A stretch of DNA of 64,000 nt from Darksidea phi (GCA_030770425.1 JASJFT010000182.1:1-64000); one strand, 5' to 3'; shown: positions 22,012 through 34,312, counted from the first letter of the stretch. Notes: generated by a model not told the origin, from the letters alone. Made by a program: numbers and translations.

Positions 22012-22509
22012 CGAGAAGGGAATATCCAGCTCTAGAATCGGATATTACTAGAGTAGTAAAGAAGACTTGTATAGATTAAGTAGTCGAAGAGCTGTACCAA
22101 CAGAGACTGTACAGATGATAGAGTATTCAGGACGACGTGACATCAGCTCAGCCGACCAACACTAAAACCTCGCTTAATTTTTTTTAGCTCAGCCCACCAT
22201 ACCGAAGCTCAAACCACCAACAGATATCTCAGACCACCAAGGTACCCTAGCTGATAGCCCTTCTATATTCTAAGATATTTAAGATGAAATATCTTTTTAT
22301 ATTATTTTATATTCTTAATATAATAAGAAGATATCTTTAATATAATAAAAATCTATTAAAATCTTTATAATTTAAACTATATTAAAATTTATATAAAAAA
22401 ATATTATAATTAAGATTATTATAAAGTAAGATATAAGTATAATATATATATTCGAGTCTACTAAAGTAGAATATTCCTATTAGTTCTATAAGTAGTTAGC
22501 GGTAATTAC
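22012..22509. other. Promoter side of the HET-NACHT-ankyrin gene, then AT-rich DNA
   Basis: 22,012-22,260 has normal composition and contains CA-rich degenerate units (GCCCACCATACC, AAACCACCAACAG, AGACCACCAAGG) that resemble part of the 17,927 array. 22,260-22,500 is AT-rich with almost no CA or TG. No gene. Confidence 0.5.
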
Positions 22510-22852
22510 CTATAGTAGACGCTTAAATAGCTACTCTAGAAGTACTATCCTTATCTATTAATACGTAGCCGCGGCTAGAAGGAGTAGAATTAGTTCTATA
22601 AGGCCTTAAAGGAAACTATTAGCGTAGAATTCTTATAAAATAGATTCGCGCTGTAATTTTGAGTATAGAGCGACGAATTTAGGCCTACTAGCGCGCGCGT
22701 AGGTATTAGACGAAATATTAAGCTTCAGTTACCCTAGAAAATACGAAAAAGCCATGTATTTACTATATATATTACTATTATAGGAGGGTTATTGATGGGG
22801 GCTGATCGCCTGCCGAATTCAGATTAGGCCTTCGTTTGCCAGACTTTTGGCC
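22510..22852 (+). mobile_element. Second Tc1/mariner relic (C-terminal end)
   Basis: Aligns by eye with the relic at about 9860-10,195: the shared GTAGAATTAGTTCTATAAGG at 22,586, a block corresponding to the ILSIPRRIRAV coding stretch at about 22,655, and the tail ATTGATGGGGGCTGATC at 22,791. It is more heavily RIP-altered than the first copy until about 22,760. The unmutated NLR locus begins directly after its end. Confidence 0.7.
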
Positions 22853-22986
22853 TGGTGCGAGGCTGTGCTATGACGAAGCAACTACCTTTTAGCCTTCTAC
22901 GATGCTTCCTAACATCGCACTCTCCCTACTAATAACTCTGCTGACCTGTTTAGCATAGCTGCCTTGAGCGCGTTAAGGATTTTGTT

Positions 22987-25900
22987 ATGCCACAACACTC
23001 CCTTAAAGCCACAGAGTATACGGTAGGGTGGATATGCGCCCTACCTATCGAGCTTGCGGCTGCGCAGGCCATGCTGGATGAAGAGCACGCGAAGCCATCT
23101 CACAACCACCTCGACCCGAACCACTACACGCTTGGTCGCATCGGCCAACAAAACGTTGTCCTGACATGTCTCCCAGCTGGCCAGATGGGAACCAGCCCAG
23201 CTGCTGTGACGGCGACGCGAATGATGAACAGCTTTCCCTCCATCCGCTTCGGGCTAATAGTTGGAGTAGGTGGCGGGGTTCCTAGTGCGGAGACAGACGT
23301 GCGACTGGGGGACGTGGTGATCAGTCAACTATTTAAGTAGCACGGCGGAGTAGTACAGTACGACTCTGGAAAGACCGGACGAGACGGCGTTGTGATACGT
23401 ACTAGATCGCTTAACACGCCGCCGAAAGTGCTACTAAACGGGGTATCACAGCTGCGAGCGAACTACTACCTACAGAAAAATAGTTTCGTAGTATACCTGG
23501 CCGCCTTTAATTAGCTATCGAATTTTAGCCGGGAAAAGGTAGGCCCCGATATACTTTACGAGGCTGTATATTACTATAATAAAGGGATATCGTACGACGG
23601 GTGTAGTAGCGAGAGGATTGTATATCGCAAGCCGCGGAGCGTAGAAGAGAATATTAGCATACACTATAGTATGATAGCCTCTGGCAACCAGGTAATAAAA
23701 GATAGAGCCACCCGGGACCGCTTAAGCGCTAAGCTGGGCGGGGTACTATGCTTTAAGATAGAGGTGGCTGGGCTGATAAACGACTTCCCCTACCTCGTAG
23801 TCCGCGGTATCTACGACTACGCCGACTCGTACAAGAACAAGGCGTAGTAGCCCTACGCGGCAGCGACGGCGGTAGCGTGTACGAAGGAGATCCTGTCGCT
23901 GGTTCCTATAACCGAGGTAGAAAAGACGGAAGTAGTAGGAAATATTTACCAGCATCGGGTTCCGTTAAGTCTTAAAGGCGTGCTAGTAGTGGGCCACTTT
24001 GTCCACCGAGACGCCGAGATGAGAGAGCTCGAACTACTCTTTTTTAACGTATCGCCTGCAGTAAGGCGTCGAAACGTAGTAGTCGCGTACGGCTTTGGCG
24101 GTATAGGCAAGACGCAGCTCGCAGTCGAGTTTGCGCGGTCGCACCAGCACAGATTCACCAGCATCTTCTGGCTAGATAGATCATCAGAAGCGCGTCTGAA
24201 TCAGTCGTTCATCGAAGCGATGGCGAGGTTGCCACAGAGCGAGCTGACGGGGGAGGGCGCAGAGGCTCTTAAGCAGTCACAGCCTGACGCCCATGTGGCA
24301 GTGCGCGAATGTCTCCAGTGGCTGTCACTTCCATCGAACCCCAACTGGCTCTTAGTCTTCGACAATGTCGACCGCGACTGCCACGACAAAGACGACCCGC
24401 AAGCATACAATGTCAAGGACTATTTTCCTCATCTAGACCATGGTTCGATTCTCATCACCAGTCGGCTAGCGAGTTTGTCAACGCACGGGTCAGGTGTAAA
24501 AGTAGGAACAGTCGCAGCAGCACAAGCACTTGCCATGCTAGAGAACAGCGCTGGAAAGATCGTTGAGGGTAAGCCTGCCCTTATAGATAGAGACTCTGGA
24601 TGCGCTCGCTAACATATGCTTTGCAGGTGCGGACGTTGTCCTGCAGCGGCTTGATGGACTTCCTTTGGCCCTGACCCAGGCCGGTGCATACATAAGAGAG
24701 ACGAATATGTCGGCAGCGGCATATATCAAACATTATGATGCGACATGGAAGCAAACAATGAAGAGACAAGGACGTTTTCCGCTGGAAGAATATGGCGATC
24801 GGAATGTACTGACAACATGGACCATGTCGTACGAGCAGGTGCAGAGACAGAGCGAAGAGGCTGCATGTCTTCTCAAGCTTTAGGGAGTATTGGACTGCGG
24901 AGAACTATGGTACGAACTAGTGGCAACTAGCTCACAGTTAGAGGAAGAGATAGACGTGCCGGTGTGGCTGCTAAAGCTTGCTGAAAACGAGTTGGAGTTC
25001 GCAGATGCTATGGGCTTATTGGTACGCTATTCACTTGCCGGCGCTAGAGAAGGCGTCGGAAGTCACTCGATGCACCCGGTAGTGCACAAATGGTGTGGGC
25101 AATTGGCGGAAAGTGAAGAGCAGTATAGCATCTATAGCATCGCCGCAGGGTTGGTTGCATCAAACGTAGCTTCGGAGCAAGAGAAAGAGTTTTGGAAGAA
25201 GCGAAAACGGATTCTTGCTCATGGTGTGACTATCAGCAAGTGGATAAGAATAGCATCAATGTCTAAAGAAGGGGGGTTTCACGATATTTTAGTACAGCCT
25301 TGGGTGTTGCACAACCTAGGAGATCTACTATCAGAAGAAGATAGGTCAGCAGCAGAAGCCATGTACCAGCGGGCGCTACAAGGATACGAGAAGGCATGGG
25401 GACTAAAGCATACATCGACACTTAATACGGTCAACAACCTAGGCATTCTCTATAAAAATCTGGGCAGGATGGACGAGGTAGAAGCCATGTACCAGCGAGC
25501 GCTGCAAGGATACGAGAAGGCATGGGGACTAGAGCATACATCGATACTCGCTATAGTCAACAACCTAGGCCTCCTCTACGCAAACCTAGGTAGAATAGAC
25601 GAGGTAGAAGCTATGTACCAGCGGGCACTGCAAGGAAGGGAGAAGGTATTGGGACCAGAGCATATATTAATACTGAGCACGGTTAATAACCTAGGCATTC
25701 TCTATAAAGACTTAGGCAGAATGGACGAGGCAGAAGCTATGTACCAGCGGGCGCTACAAGGATACGAGAAGGCATGGGGACCAGAGCATACGTCGACACT
25801 CGCCACGGTCAACAACCTAGGTGCCCTCTATGCAGATCTGGGCAGGATGGACGAGGCAGAAGCCATGTACCAGCGAGCGCTACAAGGAAAGGAGAAGGCA

Positions 25901-26374
25901 TGGGGACCAGAGCATACATCAACACTTACTACAGTCAACAACCTAGGCATTCTCTATAAAAATCTGGGTAGGATGGACGAGGCAGAAGCCATGTACCAGC
26001 GGGCGCTGCAAGGATATGAGAAGGCAATCAAGCCAGAAAACCTTTCTACCTATGTTCCCGCGCTCAACACCATGTGGGGCTTAGCCTCCCTTCGTGATCG
26101 CCAGGACCGGGTACAGGATGCTAGGGCCTGGTACTCGAAAGCCCTCTTAGGCTACGAGAGTGTGTTTGGAACTGACCATCCAACGTGCCAGAGGCTTCGA
26201 AGCGACCTTGCTTCTCTCGGCGCAGAACAAAACAAAGTCGATCCACCACGAGCGGAGCTGTCAGTGCAGACAAAGACTCCTGAAGCGTCTCCTGTTAGCA
26301 TCAAGGTAGAAGGGGCCAAGTCTGCTTCTAAACGGCATAAGCTCTTTAGCAAACTTAGGTGGAAAGGAGGTTGA
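22987..26374 (+). pseudogene. PNP-NB-ARC-TPR NLR with five in-frame TAG codons
   Basis: One frame runs from the ATG at 22,987 to an intron at 24,569-24,626 (GTAAGC...GCTAAC...TTGCAG, 58 bp) and on to the stop at 26,372, about 1109 codons. It is interrupted only by TAG at 23,338, 23,512, 23,845, 23,848 and 24,881. Domains: PNP/UDP-phosphorylase-like head (VGWICALPIEL, GVGGGVPS, then GNQV, GGVLCFKIEVAGLINDFP and RGIYDYADS); NB-ARC with P-loop GFGGIGKTQLA (about 24,090) and LLVFDNVD; GLPLAL motif; then six 42-residue TPRs and a basic tail. Fungal proteins of this layout are NLRs; the PNP head is a nucleosidase-type effector. Each TAG fits CAG to TAG or TGG to TAG, the RIP change. Codons between 23,340 and 24,060 are rich in TA. 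Alternatives: sequencing of a RIP-silenced allele, or a short N-terminal protein (117 aa) still made. Confidence 0.88.
25340..26095 (+). repeat. TPR-coding tandem repeat, 126-bp units
   Basis: Six 126-bp units start at about 25,340, 25,466, 25,592, 25,718, 25,844 and 25,970. Each encodes a 42-residue TPR of the kinesin-light-chain type (EAMYQRALQGYEKAWG, HTSTL, VNNLG, LY, LG). Neighbouring units differ at few positions (GLK/GLE/GPE, YANLG/YKDLG/YADLG), and the last is diverged in its second half. No stop lies in the array. Confidence 0.93.
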
Positions 26375-26794
26375 TTATACGCTGAAATCTGTATCTATAT
26401 ACTAGCGTAGGTAAACCAATAGTTGTATGTTATAACGGGGAAACTTGAAATTACAGACCCGTAGCGATAGGTATAAGAGGAAGTAAAGAATTGGCCGATT
26501 CGTATTAGCGTGAGCTGATGCTGGTGGTCTTAGTAGATGCCGGTAGCGGGAAGGCTCGTAGCGGTAGGATATATCCTAGAGTACTATAGTAGCTAATTTA
26601 GCTATATAGCGATGATATAGATATAAGTAGCGATATATCTATAGAAAGCTAGCTAACCCGTATTAACCTTAATCTTATACTAGAGACGATAGTTTATAGA
26701 TATAGCTAAGAAGAGTATTATATATATCTCTAAATAGTATAGTATCTTACTAAGTATAGTTATTATTATAGCTTTATTAGTACTTATTTCTTAT
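26375..26794. other. NLR downstream flank with a RIP gradient
   Basis: CA and TG are frequent just after the stop, sparse by 26,550 and nearly gone by 26,650. No gene seen. Confidence 0.6.
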
Positions 26795-27402
26795 AATATA
26801 TTTAATAAGCGAGCCGTTCTTATAAGCGAGCCGTCTATCTTGTAAACTTTTTACGACGCGTAATCTATTAACTCTTATAGCTTAACTAACTACTATTCGA
26901 TTACCCTATAACGAAGTAGATATCTCCTTAGCTATCTTAGCTATTAATATAAATTAGATTTAGAGCGAATAAAAGGCTATACGGACCTTTAACGTTCCCT
27001 AATCAACGCTACGCGAACGACGTACTAGAATCGCTACGCGACGTGATTACTAGCCCTAATTAAAGAAGCTTTCTAAGCTAGAGAAGGAGGTAGTTATTAG
27101 CTATATACTCGACCTAGATTCGCGAGGATATACCCCTATACTAGAGGCTATACGAGATATAACGAATAGACTACTTACTACGCGCGGTACTAAGTAGGTA
27201 GATAAGTAGTAGCCTAGGAACTTCGTTAAGTAAACTAATAGTCTTAGAATACGATTTAATTAACCCTATAATCGATAGCGAGCTCTCTACAAGAATTCTA
27301 ATATTATTCGAACCTAGTTTAACCTAGTAGCGCGTACTAAGGCTACCTAGGGTATTACTAATTAGGATATCTATAACTTCGACGAAGCTAGCTTCCTAAT
27401 AG
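26795..27402 (+). mobile_element. Pogo/Fot1-type transposon, 5' fragment
   Basis: Starts with a double ATAAGCGAGCCG motif like the inverted terminus of the complete element at 32,464-34,312. It then follows that element's transposase N-terminal coding region: the SKKLS.LE block, ILDLDSRG, LLTTRG and, at the end, NFDEASFL. Stops interrupt it throughout, several at expected Trp or Gln codons. It breaks off at 27,402 inside the transposase where an element with long inverted termini begins. Confidence 0.75.
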
Positions 27403-27668
27403 TATAGTATAATAGTTATAAGGGGGGCTCTGATCGAGCGTTAAAGGCTTAGATAAGTGGAGAAATATTAGGTCGAAGTCCGAAAGGAGGTCGTTCGGAA
27501 GTATTTTTAGCTAGAACTTATTATCTATCCTATTACCTAGTAGATAGAAGAAATAGTTTAAATTAATTAATTATTCGGCCGTCTATTCTATTAACCCTTC
27601 TCTTCTATTCCTCTAACTATAGGTTATAAGCTTCGCTATCCTATCTCTAATATACCTATATATTATAG
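27403..27668 (+). repeat. Left inverted terminal repeat
   Basis: Matches the reverse complement of 38,170-38,431, including AAAGGCTTAGATAAGT near the outer end and CCTATATA near the inner end. Confidence 0.75.
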
Positions 27669-27985
27669 TTTTAACAACGTCTATAGGGCCTTTAACGGTC
27701 TATTAGACTAGAGTAAAAAGAAGAGTTAAATAAAAAGATAGTAAAATTAAAGAGTTTTACTACGACCTCGAGGCTTAATCGATAATATCTAGATATAATA
27801 AATACTAGATACTATAAATAAATATATATAGACTTAGGATAATATAATAGTATATTAGATAAAGTAATTAAGATAAGTAATAATAATATTATAAATTAAT
27901 ACTAGATAATAATAGGAAATTCTTAAAAGAAAGATACTTAGCTAAAATATTTTAGAAATTCTAATAAAAAGAAGACTAAAAGATT

Positions 27986-28427
27986 TATTATAAACTAAAT
28001 ATATACTATAGACTACTAGTAAATAGAGCTACTAGAAATTGAGCTAACTACTAGTTCTAATAAAGAATACGACGCGGACCTTATAATCGGAGAATAAGAA
28101 GTTACGTAATAGATTTATATCTTAATAAGAATAGATCTAAGGGGTTACGTAATAGCTTAGTAGATCTATTAAGATAAAGCTACAAAGCTATAGCTTAGTA
28201 GATCTATAGGTATAAAGCTATAGATCTAAGGGAACTAAATTAATATATAATAATTACGAATCTTCTAGATAGTCTTTCTTCTCTATAGTTAATTTTATAT
28301 CTAGATTAATCCTTACCTATTAATATAATTAAACTATTATCTATCTATTCCTACTTCTTTATCCCTACCTTAAGTATAAACCCTAAATAAGGCTAAATAA
28401 CCTATCGGGCCTAGACCCTATTTAATA
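27986..28427 (+). repeat. 5' LTR of Gypsy family A copy 1
   Basis: 442 bp, the same length as its partner at 36,399-36,840. It contains a repeated AGCTTAGTAGATCTAT motif that is also present in the other family A LTRs. Confidence 0.92.
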
Positions 28428-31400
28428 CCTTAACTATCTAGTAGGTAGAAATAGCTAAACTACGATAGTAGGAGAAGGAACTCGATAAAGTAGAGTAGCG
28501 TAGCCGCTAACTTAGGCCGAACCCTCTAAGGTAGAAAGCTATTAGGAATTTAGTTCCCTAGAAGGTAGTATAACTATAGAAAACTTTAAAAGAGTTATTA
28601 AGAATTAGTATATATTTAAGAAGAGAGAGAATATATTAGAAGCTTAGTTTATAGAGTTAACTATCTAACTTTAGAGATATATAAGTAAACTATTAAAGCT
28701 TAGAGAACTAGAGAAGTTTAATAGAACTAGATCGAAGTTTAGAGGATTTTTAGCTAATATAGTAATCTATCTTAACCTTAATAGGATAAAGCTACCTACT
28801 AAGAGCGATAAAGTATCATTTATAGTAGCTTAGTTTATAAGGAAAGCTATTACTTAATTCAAAACGTATTTAAACGAATAACTCCGACTACTAGAAGCTT
28901 AACGGAGTAATAAGATAAAAGCTATCTTCTTAAGTTATAAATACTTTAAGAATAAGTTACGTATTACCTTTAAAGATATTAATTTAAAAAGACTAGTAGA
29001 ATAAAAAATTATATATTTTAGATAAATAAAATCTACTATAACCTATATATCCGAGTTTAAATAACTTACTATAAAGATCTAATAGGGAGAAGTAACCCTT
29101 ATATTATAATACTATAAAGGACTAAAAGACTATATTTATTATAAAATAATTCGAATAGAATAACCTTAGACTATAAGAGGACTAATTAAATAAGCTATTA
29201 AGATCGATAATAACCTCTACCTCTAAAACCTAGAAAGAAAAGGGAAGGTCGAATTCTACGAAAAGAAAAAAGAAGAAAAATACTATAGACTAGAAGTAAT
29301 AGTTCTAGGGACTAGTTTAGAATCTAAGAAAGAAAAATAGAACTTTAAGAAATAAGAGCTCTATAAAAAATAAGTATACTTTAAATACGAGAAGTAAGAA
29401 TACCTAGTAAAAGACTATAAATTAGATCTAAGAAAAGAAAAACCCTAATATACCTAGTAGGGTAAGAAGGATAGAGTAGCTACGATATAAGAATATAATA
29501 CTATATATTAGATAACTTATATATACGACTAGTATAAGACGTACTATAAAGCTAAGTTTAATACTAGTTATTAGTTATAGAAATAACGAGTAGCTATAAC
29601 TTAGAAGTCTTAAAGAAGAGTTTCGTTCTTACTAAAAGTATAAGAAGAAGTACCTAAGGAAGACTTATCTATAAAAAAGGAAAATTCTAATAATATCCTA
29701 GATACGCCGTTATAAATAGTTAATAATAGTAATAAGTTCTTAGAACTAAAAGATAAAAATCTAACTATATTATATAAGAATACTAGATACCTATAGATAA
29801 TTCGACCCTCTAGAGAAGAAATAGGACTAATATTAAAACTTAATATAACCTATACTTAAACCTTATAATTTATAGAAAAGACTACGATACCTCTTATAAT
29901 ATAAGAGATCTATAAAGAATAATTTAGATCTTATCTAATATATCGACTATTTAAAGATTTTAAATAATAGGTTAAATAGAACTTTATTATTATAGATCTT
30001 ATACCTAATTAAGAAACTTAGAAAGAAATACGGTATATTATAAAAATAGTTAATAAAGAATAACTATAGTATATAGTAATTAAATAATAAATTCCTATAT
30101 AAACGACCTCTATAAAATATAATAATTAAAGATATAGAATTAACTTAGGAGACGATTTATAATATAAAATAAGATACCTAGTATATTTTAAAATCGTATA
30201 GATCTTATATATATAAAAGGAATATAGACTTTATAAGGAAGAAAAATAAAAAAATAATTACTACCTAGTAAAAGACTATAATAAAAAGATTATCTAAGTA
30301 GTTATACTAGAAGTAGTATATAAATAATAATAATCCGAAAATTAACGACGAAAGGGATATATTAGAATTATACTAGGACTACTTCTACTATTAAACTATA
30401 TCCTAGAAAGACTATAGTACGAATACCTAGAAAATAAATATCTAAAATACGTCTAGACTAAAATTAATATAAAATATTAGTTTAAGAAGATAAGAATTTA
30501 AGAAATAGGAGGATAGGACTATATCTACCTCTAAGGAACCTACTAAGGAAGAAAGATTACTACCTTAATTAATAGTAGAGCTACTTAAAACTTTATTAGT
30601 AAGGATTTTATCTAATAAAAGAAGATTCCCTAATAGAAGAAATAATACCCTAGTATCGTATATACTATTAAAGGAGAACTATTTAACGAACCTATAATAT
30701 ACGAAACTAAAGATAAACTTAGTCTATAAGAATAGAAGAAAGAAAATAAAATACTCGATATAATTGAAATATTAGATAACTAAGATATAATCCTAGGGAT
30801 ACTATAGCTCTAAGAAGCTAATCCTTAGATTTAATAGACGAACTAATAAGTATTATTTCTATAATAGAATCTAGACGTAACTTAAGAAGAAAATAATAAT
30901 ATTCTAGAACGATATAAAAAATAGAAAGAATTATTTATAGAACTAGAGAAAAGTCTATCCTAGTACTAGTCCTAGGACTACGTAATCCTACTATAGAAAG
31001 GGAAAACTCTAGGATTTAAACTAATCTATAAGTTAACTAAAGAAGAGAAAAAGATTATAATAAAGTATCTTAAAGATAACCTTATAAAAAAGTATATTTA
31101 ATATTTAAATTTATTTATAGGATACCTAGTTCTCTTTATACCTAAGAAGGGTACTATAGAACTATAACTATATATTAATTACTAAATACTTAATAATATT
31201 ATAATTAAGAATTAATATCTTTTACCCCTAATATTAAAAATATAAGATCGACTAAGGAAAGCTAAGTAGTTTATACGACTAGATATCTAAAACGCGTACT
31301 ACTAAATCTAAATTAAAAAAGGCGAAGAATAGAAAACTACTTTTAGAATAAAGAAAGGACTATATAAGTACTAAGTAATATCTTTTAAACTTACTAATAT

Positions 31401-32463
31401 ACCTATAATATTCTAAAAATAAATTAATAATATTTTATAAAACTATCTTAACTAGTTTATAATAGTATACCTCGACGATATTCTAATTTACTTCGAAATA
31501 GAAGAAGAATATAAAGAATATATAAAGAAGGTCCTATAGATACTTAAGAAAGTATAATTATACCTTTACCTACGAAAATATAAATTCTATATATAAGAAA
31601 TAGAGTTTTTAGGATTTATTATTAGACTAGAAGAAATTAAAGTAGACCTATAACGGATTAAAAAAGTTAAAAAATAGCCTATACTATAAAATCTTAAGAA
31701 ACTATAATTATTTCTAGGATTCTATAACTTCTATTAAAAACTAATACTATAATAGAGTATAATAACGGTACCCCTTATATAGCTTACTAGAAAGAACTAA
31801 CCTTTCGAATAAAAGAAAGAATACTAATAAGCCTTTAAAAAGATTAAAGAATAATTTACTAAAAAACCCGTAATTAAGATATATAACCCTAAAGAACTAT
31901 TAATTATTAAGATAAATATATTAGACTATATAATAGGAGTAGTACTACTATAGAAAGACGATAAAGGTAATCTTAGACTAATATACTACTTCTTATAGAA
32001 GATATTACTAGCTAAACTTAACTATAATATTTATAATAAAGAGTTATTAATAATTATTAAAGCTTTAAAGGAATAGAGATCTAATCTATAAAAATCTAAA
32101 TACCCTATTATAATCTATATAGATTATAAGAATCTAATAGAATTCTTAACTAATAAACCCTTAATCGGAAGATAAATATAATAGGTATAAACCCTTACGA
32201 TATACGATATTAAAATTATATATACTAAAGGATTAGAAAATAAATAAGTAGATACGCTTAGTAGAAGACCTAACTACTAAGAAATAGAAAAATCTAACGT
32301 AGTAATCCTTAAACTATAACTAGATAGAACGATTACTTATAATCGCCCGAAGCTAGTAGAAATATAAGAAACGATATTTAAGCTAAAAGGAAATAAATAG
32401 ACTTAATAGATCTATATAGCTACTATAAAAGTAACGAACGAACGAAACGAAATTTAAGAAGTA

Positions 32464-34312
32464 ACGTGTTTTATAAGCGAGCGGTTAATATAAGCGAGCG
32501 GTCAACCTCATCAACTTTTCGCGTATAAAAAGCCACGTAGTTCAACAACGTATCAGAATTCTATTAAAATAGTACTAGTAATAGATTAAGTAGTATCTAC
32601 AGTAGGCTTCTTATACGTTCGTAAGTTATACCCAGGTTCTCTACAGCGCGTACAGCGCGCTGAAGCCTGTCGGCTTATACCTAATTACGTAGTAACTTGA
32701 CGTCTTTCGTTCTCTTACTACTACTTAGCAGCCTTTTAAATAATAATAGCCTCCCCCTCTACCTTGGTTAGGACGCCCTACTTCTAGATCCTCTTCTTTT
32801 TACGCTTTCTACGCGTTGTAGCGGCCTCAATTACCTTCTCTAGGCTCGCGATTCGTTCGCGCATGAATACAGCTTCATAAGCTATTACCTTAGCGCCTTT
32901 CCTTAGCTAATCGATAGCTATAATAATAGAAGTAGGCGACGAACTCTTATACCTACGTACGCGCTTACGAATTAACGTTAATTAAGCCTCTACTTCGCGC
33001 GCGTTGCTTGGTATTCTAGCCTCCTATACAGCCTCTAGTAGGGCTACTAGTAACGGCGTCCTTAGCTTGATATCGAGCTTCGAGATTACTACCTCTAAAT
33101 CGTGTAGAACTAGGCTAGCGCCTCGAAAGCTCGCGTAGATATTCTTCTCTGTAATAGCCTTATTATAGGCTGCGCGGAAGGTGGGTAGGAATTTAAGCTT
33201 CGTGATATAGTAGATATAATCGCGAATTAGGCTGTTGATCTGGTCCCTATACGCGCGCTTCAACGGCGAGAAACAGCCTATATTAAGCGGCTGTAGGAGG
33301 TATAACGAATGAGCTAGTATATAGAGAGTATAGATATTATTCTCCTTATAGAGGTCCTAGAATTCGTTCGAGATATAACTACTATAGCTATTAAGAATTA
33401 GTAGCTAGTGCGCGTCTACTCTACGATCTGTCGTATACCTGATAAAGTGCTTTAACTAGGTAACTCCTAGATTATTATTCGTCCAACCGTTCTTACTAAT
33501 AGCGATAGCCCAATCGCCTGGTATATCGCTCTCGTACTAGGTAGAGAGGTAGTACTTGCCAGCGAGGATAATAAAGGGCGGAATAGCCTACCTAGTAGCG
33601 TTGATTCCTTATATTATAGTAACCTACTCGCGATTGTCTGGCTGGATAGCTTTAGCCTACCCGCGTCTCTCTGAGCTAGTAACGACTAGTCGCGGCGTTA
33701 TCTTACCTATTAGGAAGCTAGCTTCGTCGAAGTTGTAGATATCCTAATTAGTAATACCCTAGGCAGCCTTAGTACGCGCTACTCGGTCAAACTAGGATCG
33801 AATAATATCAGGATCCTCGTAGAGAGCTCGCTGTCGATCGTAGGGTCGATTAAATCGTATTTTAACGCTATCAGTTCGCTGGACGAAGTTCCTAGGCTAC
33901 AGCTTACCTACCTGCTTAGCGCCGCGCGTAGTAAGTAGTCTATTCGCCATATCTCGTATAGCATCTAGAGTAGGGGCAAATCCTCGCGAATCTAGGTCGA
34001 GTATATAGCTAACAATCACCTCCTCCTCTAGCTCAGAAAGCTTCTTTGATTTGGGCTGGCAATCGCGTCGCGTAGCGATTCCAGCGCGTCGGCGACGAAC
34101 TGTTGTATTGGGGACGTTAAACGTGGCTGTAGCGCGACTAATACTCTAGATCTAATTCTGATTGATAGCTAAGATGGCTAGGGAGATATCTACTTCGTTG
34201 CAGGGTAATCGAATAGTAGTTGGTTGAGCTATGAGAGTTAATAGGTAACGCGTCGCAAAATTTGATAAGGTTGACCGCTCGCTTATATTGACCGCTCGCT
34301 TATAAAACACGT
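32464..34312 (-). mobile_element. Fot1/pogo-type DNA transposon inserted in the Gypsy element
   Basis: 1849 bp, bounded by inverted repeats starting ACGTGTTTTATAAGCGAGCG and extending about 45 bp with one mismatch. Each terminus holds two ATAAGCGAGCGGT units. A TA target duplication flanks it (32,462-32,463 and 34,313-34,314). The minus strand encodes a degenerate DDE_1/Tc5-type transposase: ELEEEVIVSYILDLDSRG and NFVQRTDS near the start, YNFDEASFL in the middle (Asp of the catalytic set), then LLILNSYSSYI, LAHSLYLLQPLNIGCFSPLK and an open C-terminal piece at 33,024-33,263 (SFRGASLV, SKLD). Several TAG codons stand at expected Trp or Gln positions. It retains many CA and TG dinucleotides, unlike the host Gypsy. 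Confidence 0.93.

Noticed and set aside
22987..23340. A separate small 117-residue PNP-fold protein.
   Set aside because: The same frame continues with the rest of the PNP domain after the TAG, so it is the head of a larger disrupted gene, although a truncated product cannot be excluded.
33556..33738. 60-codon plus-strand frame within the Fot1-type element.
   Set aside because: Opposite strand of the transposase relic; a shadow.
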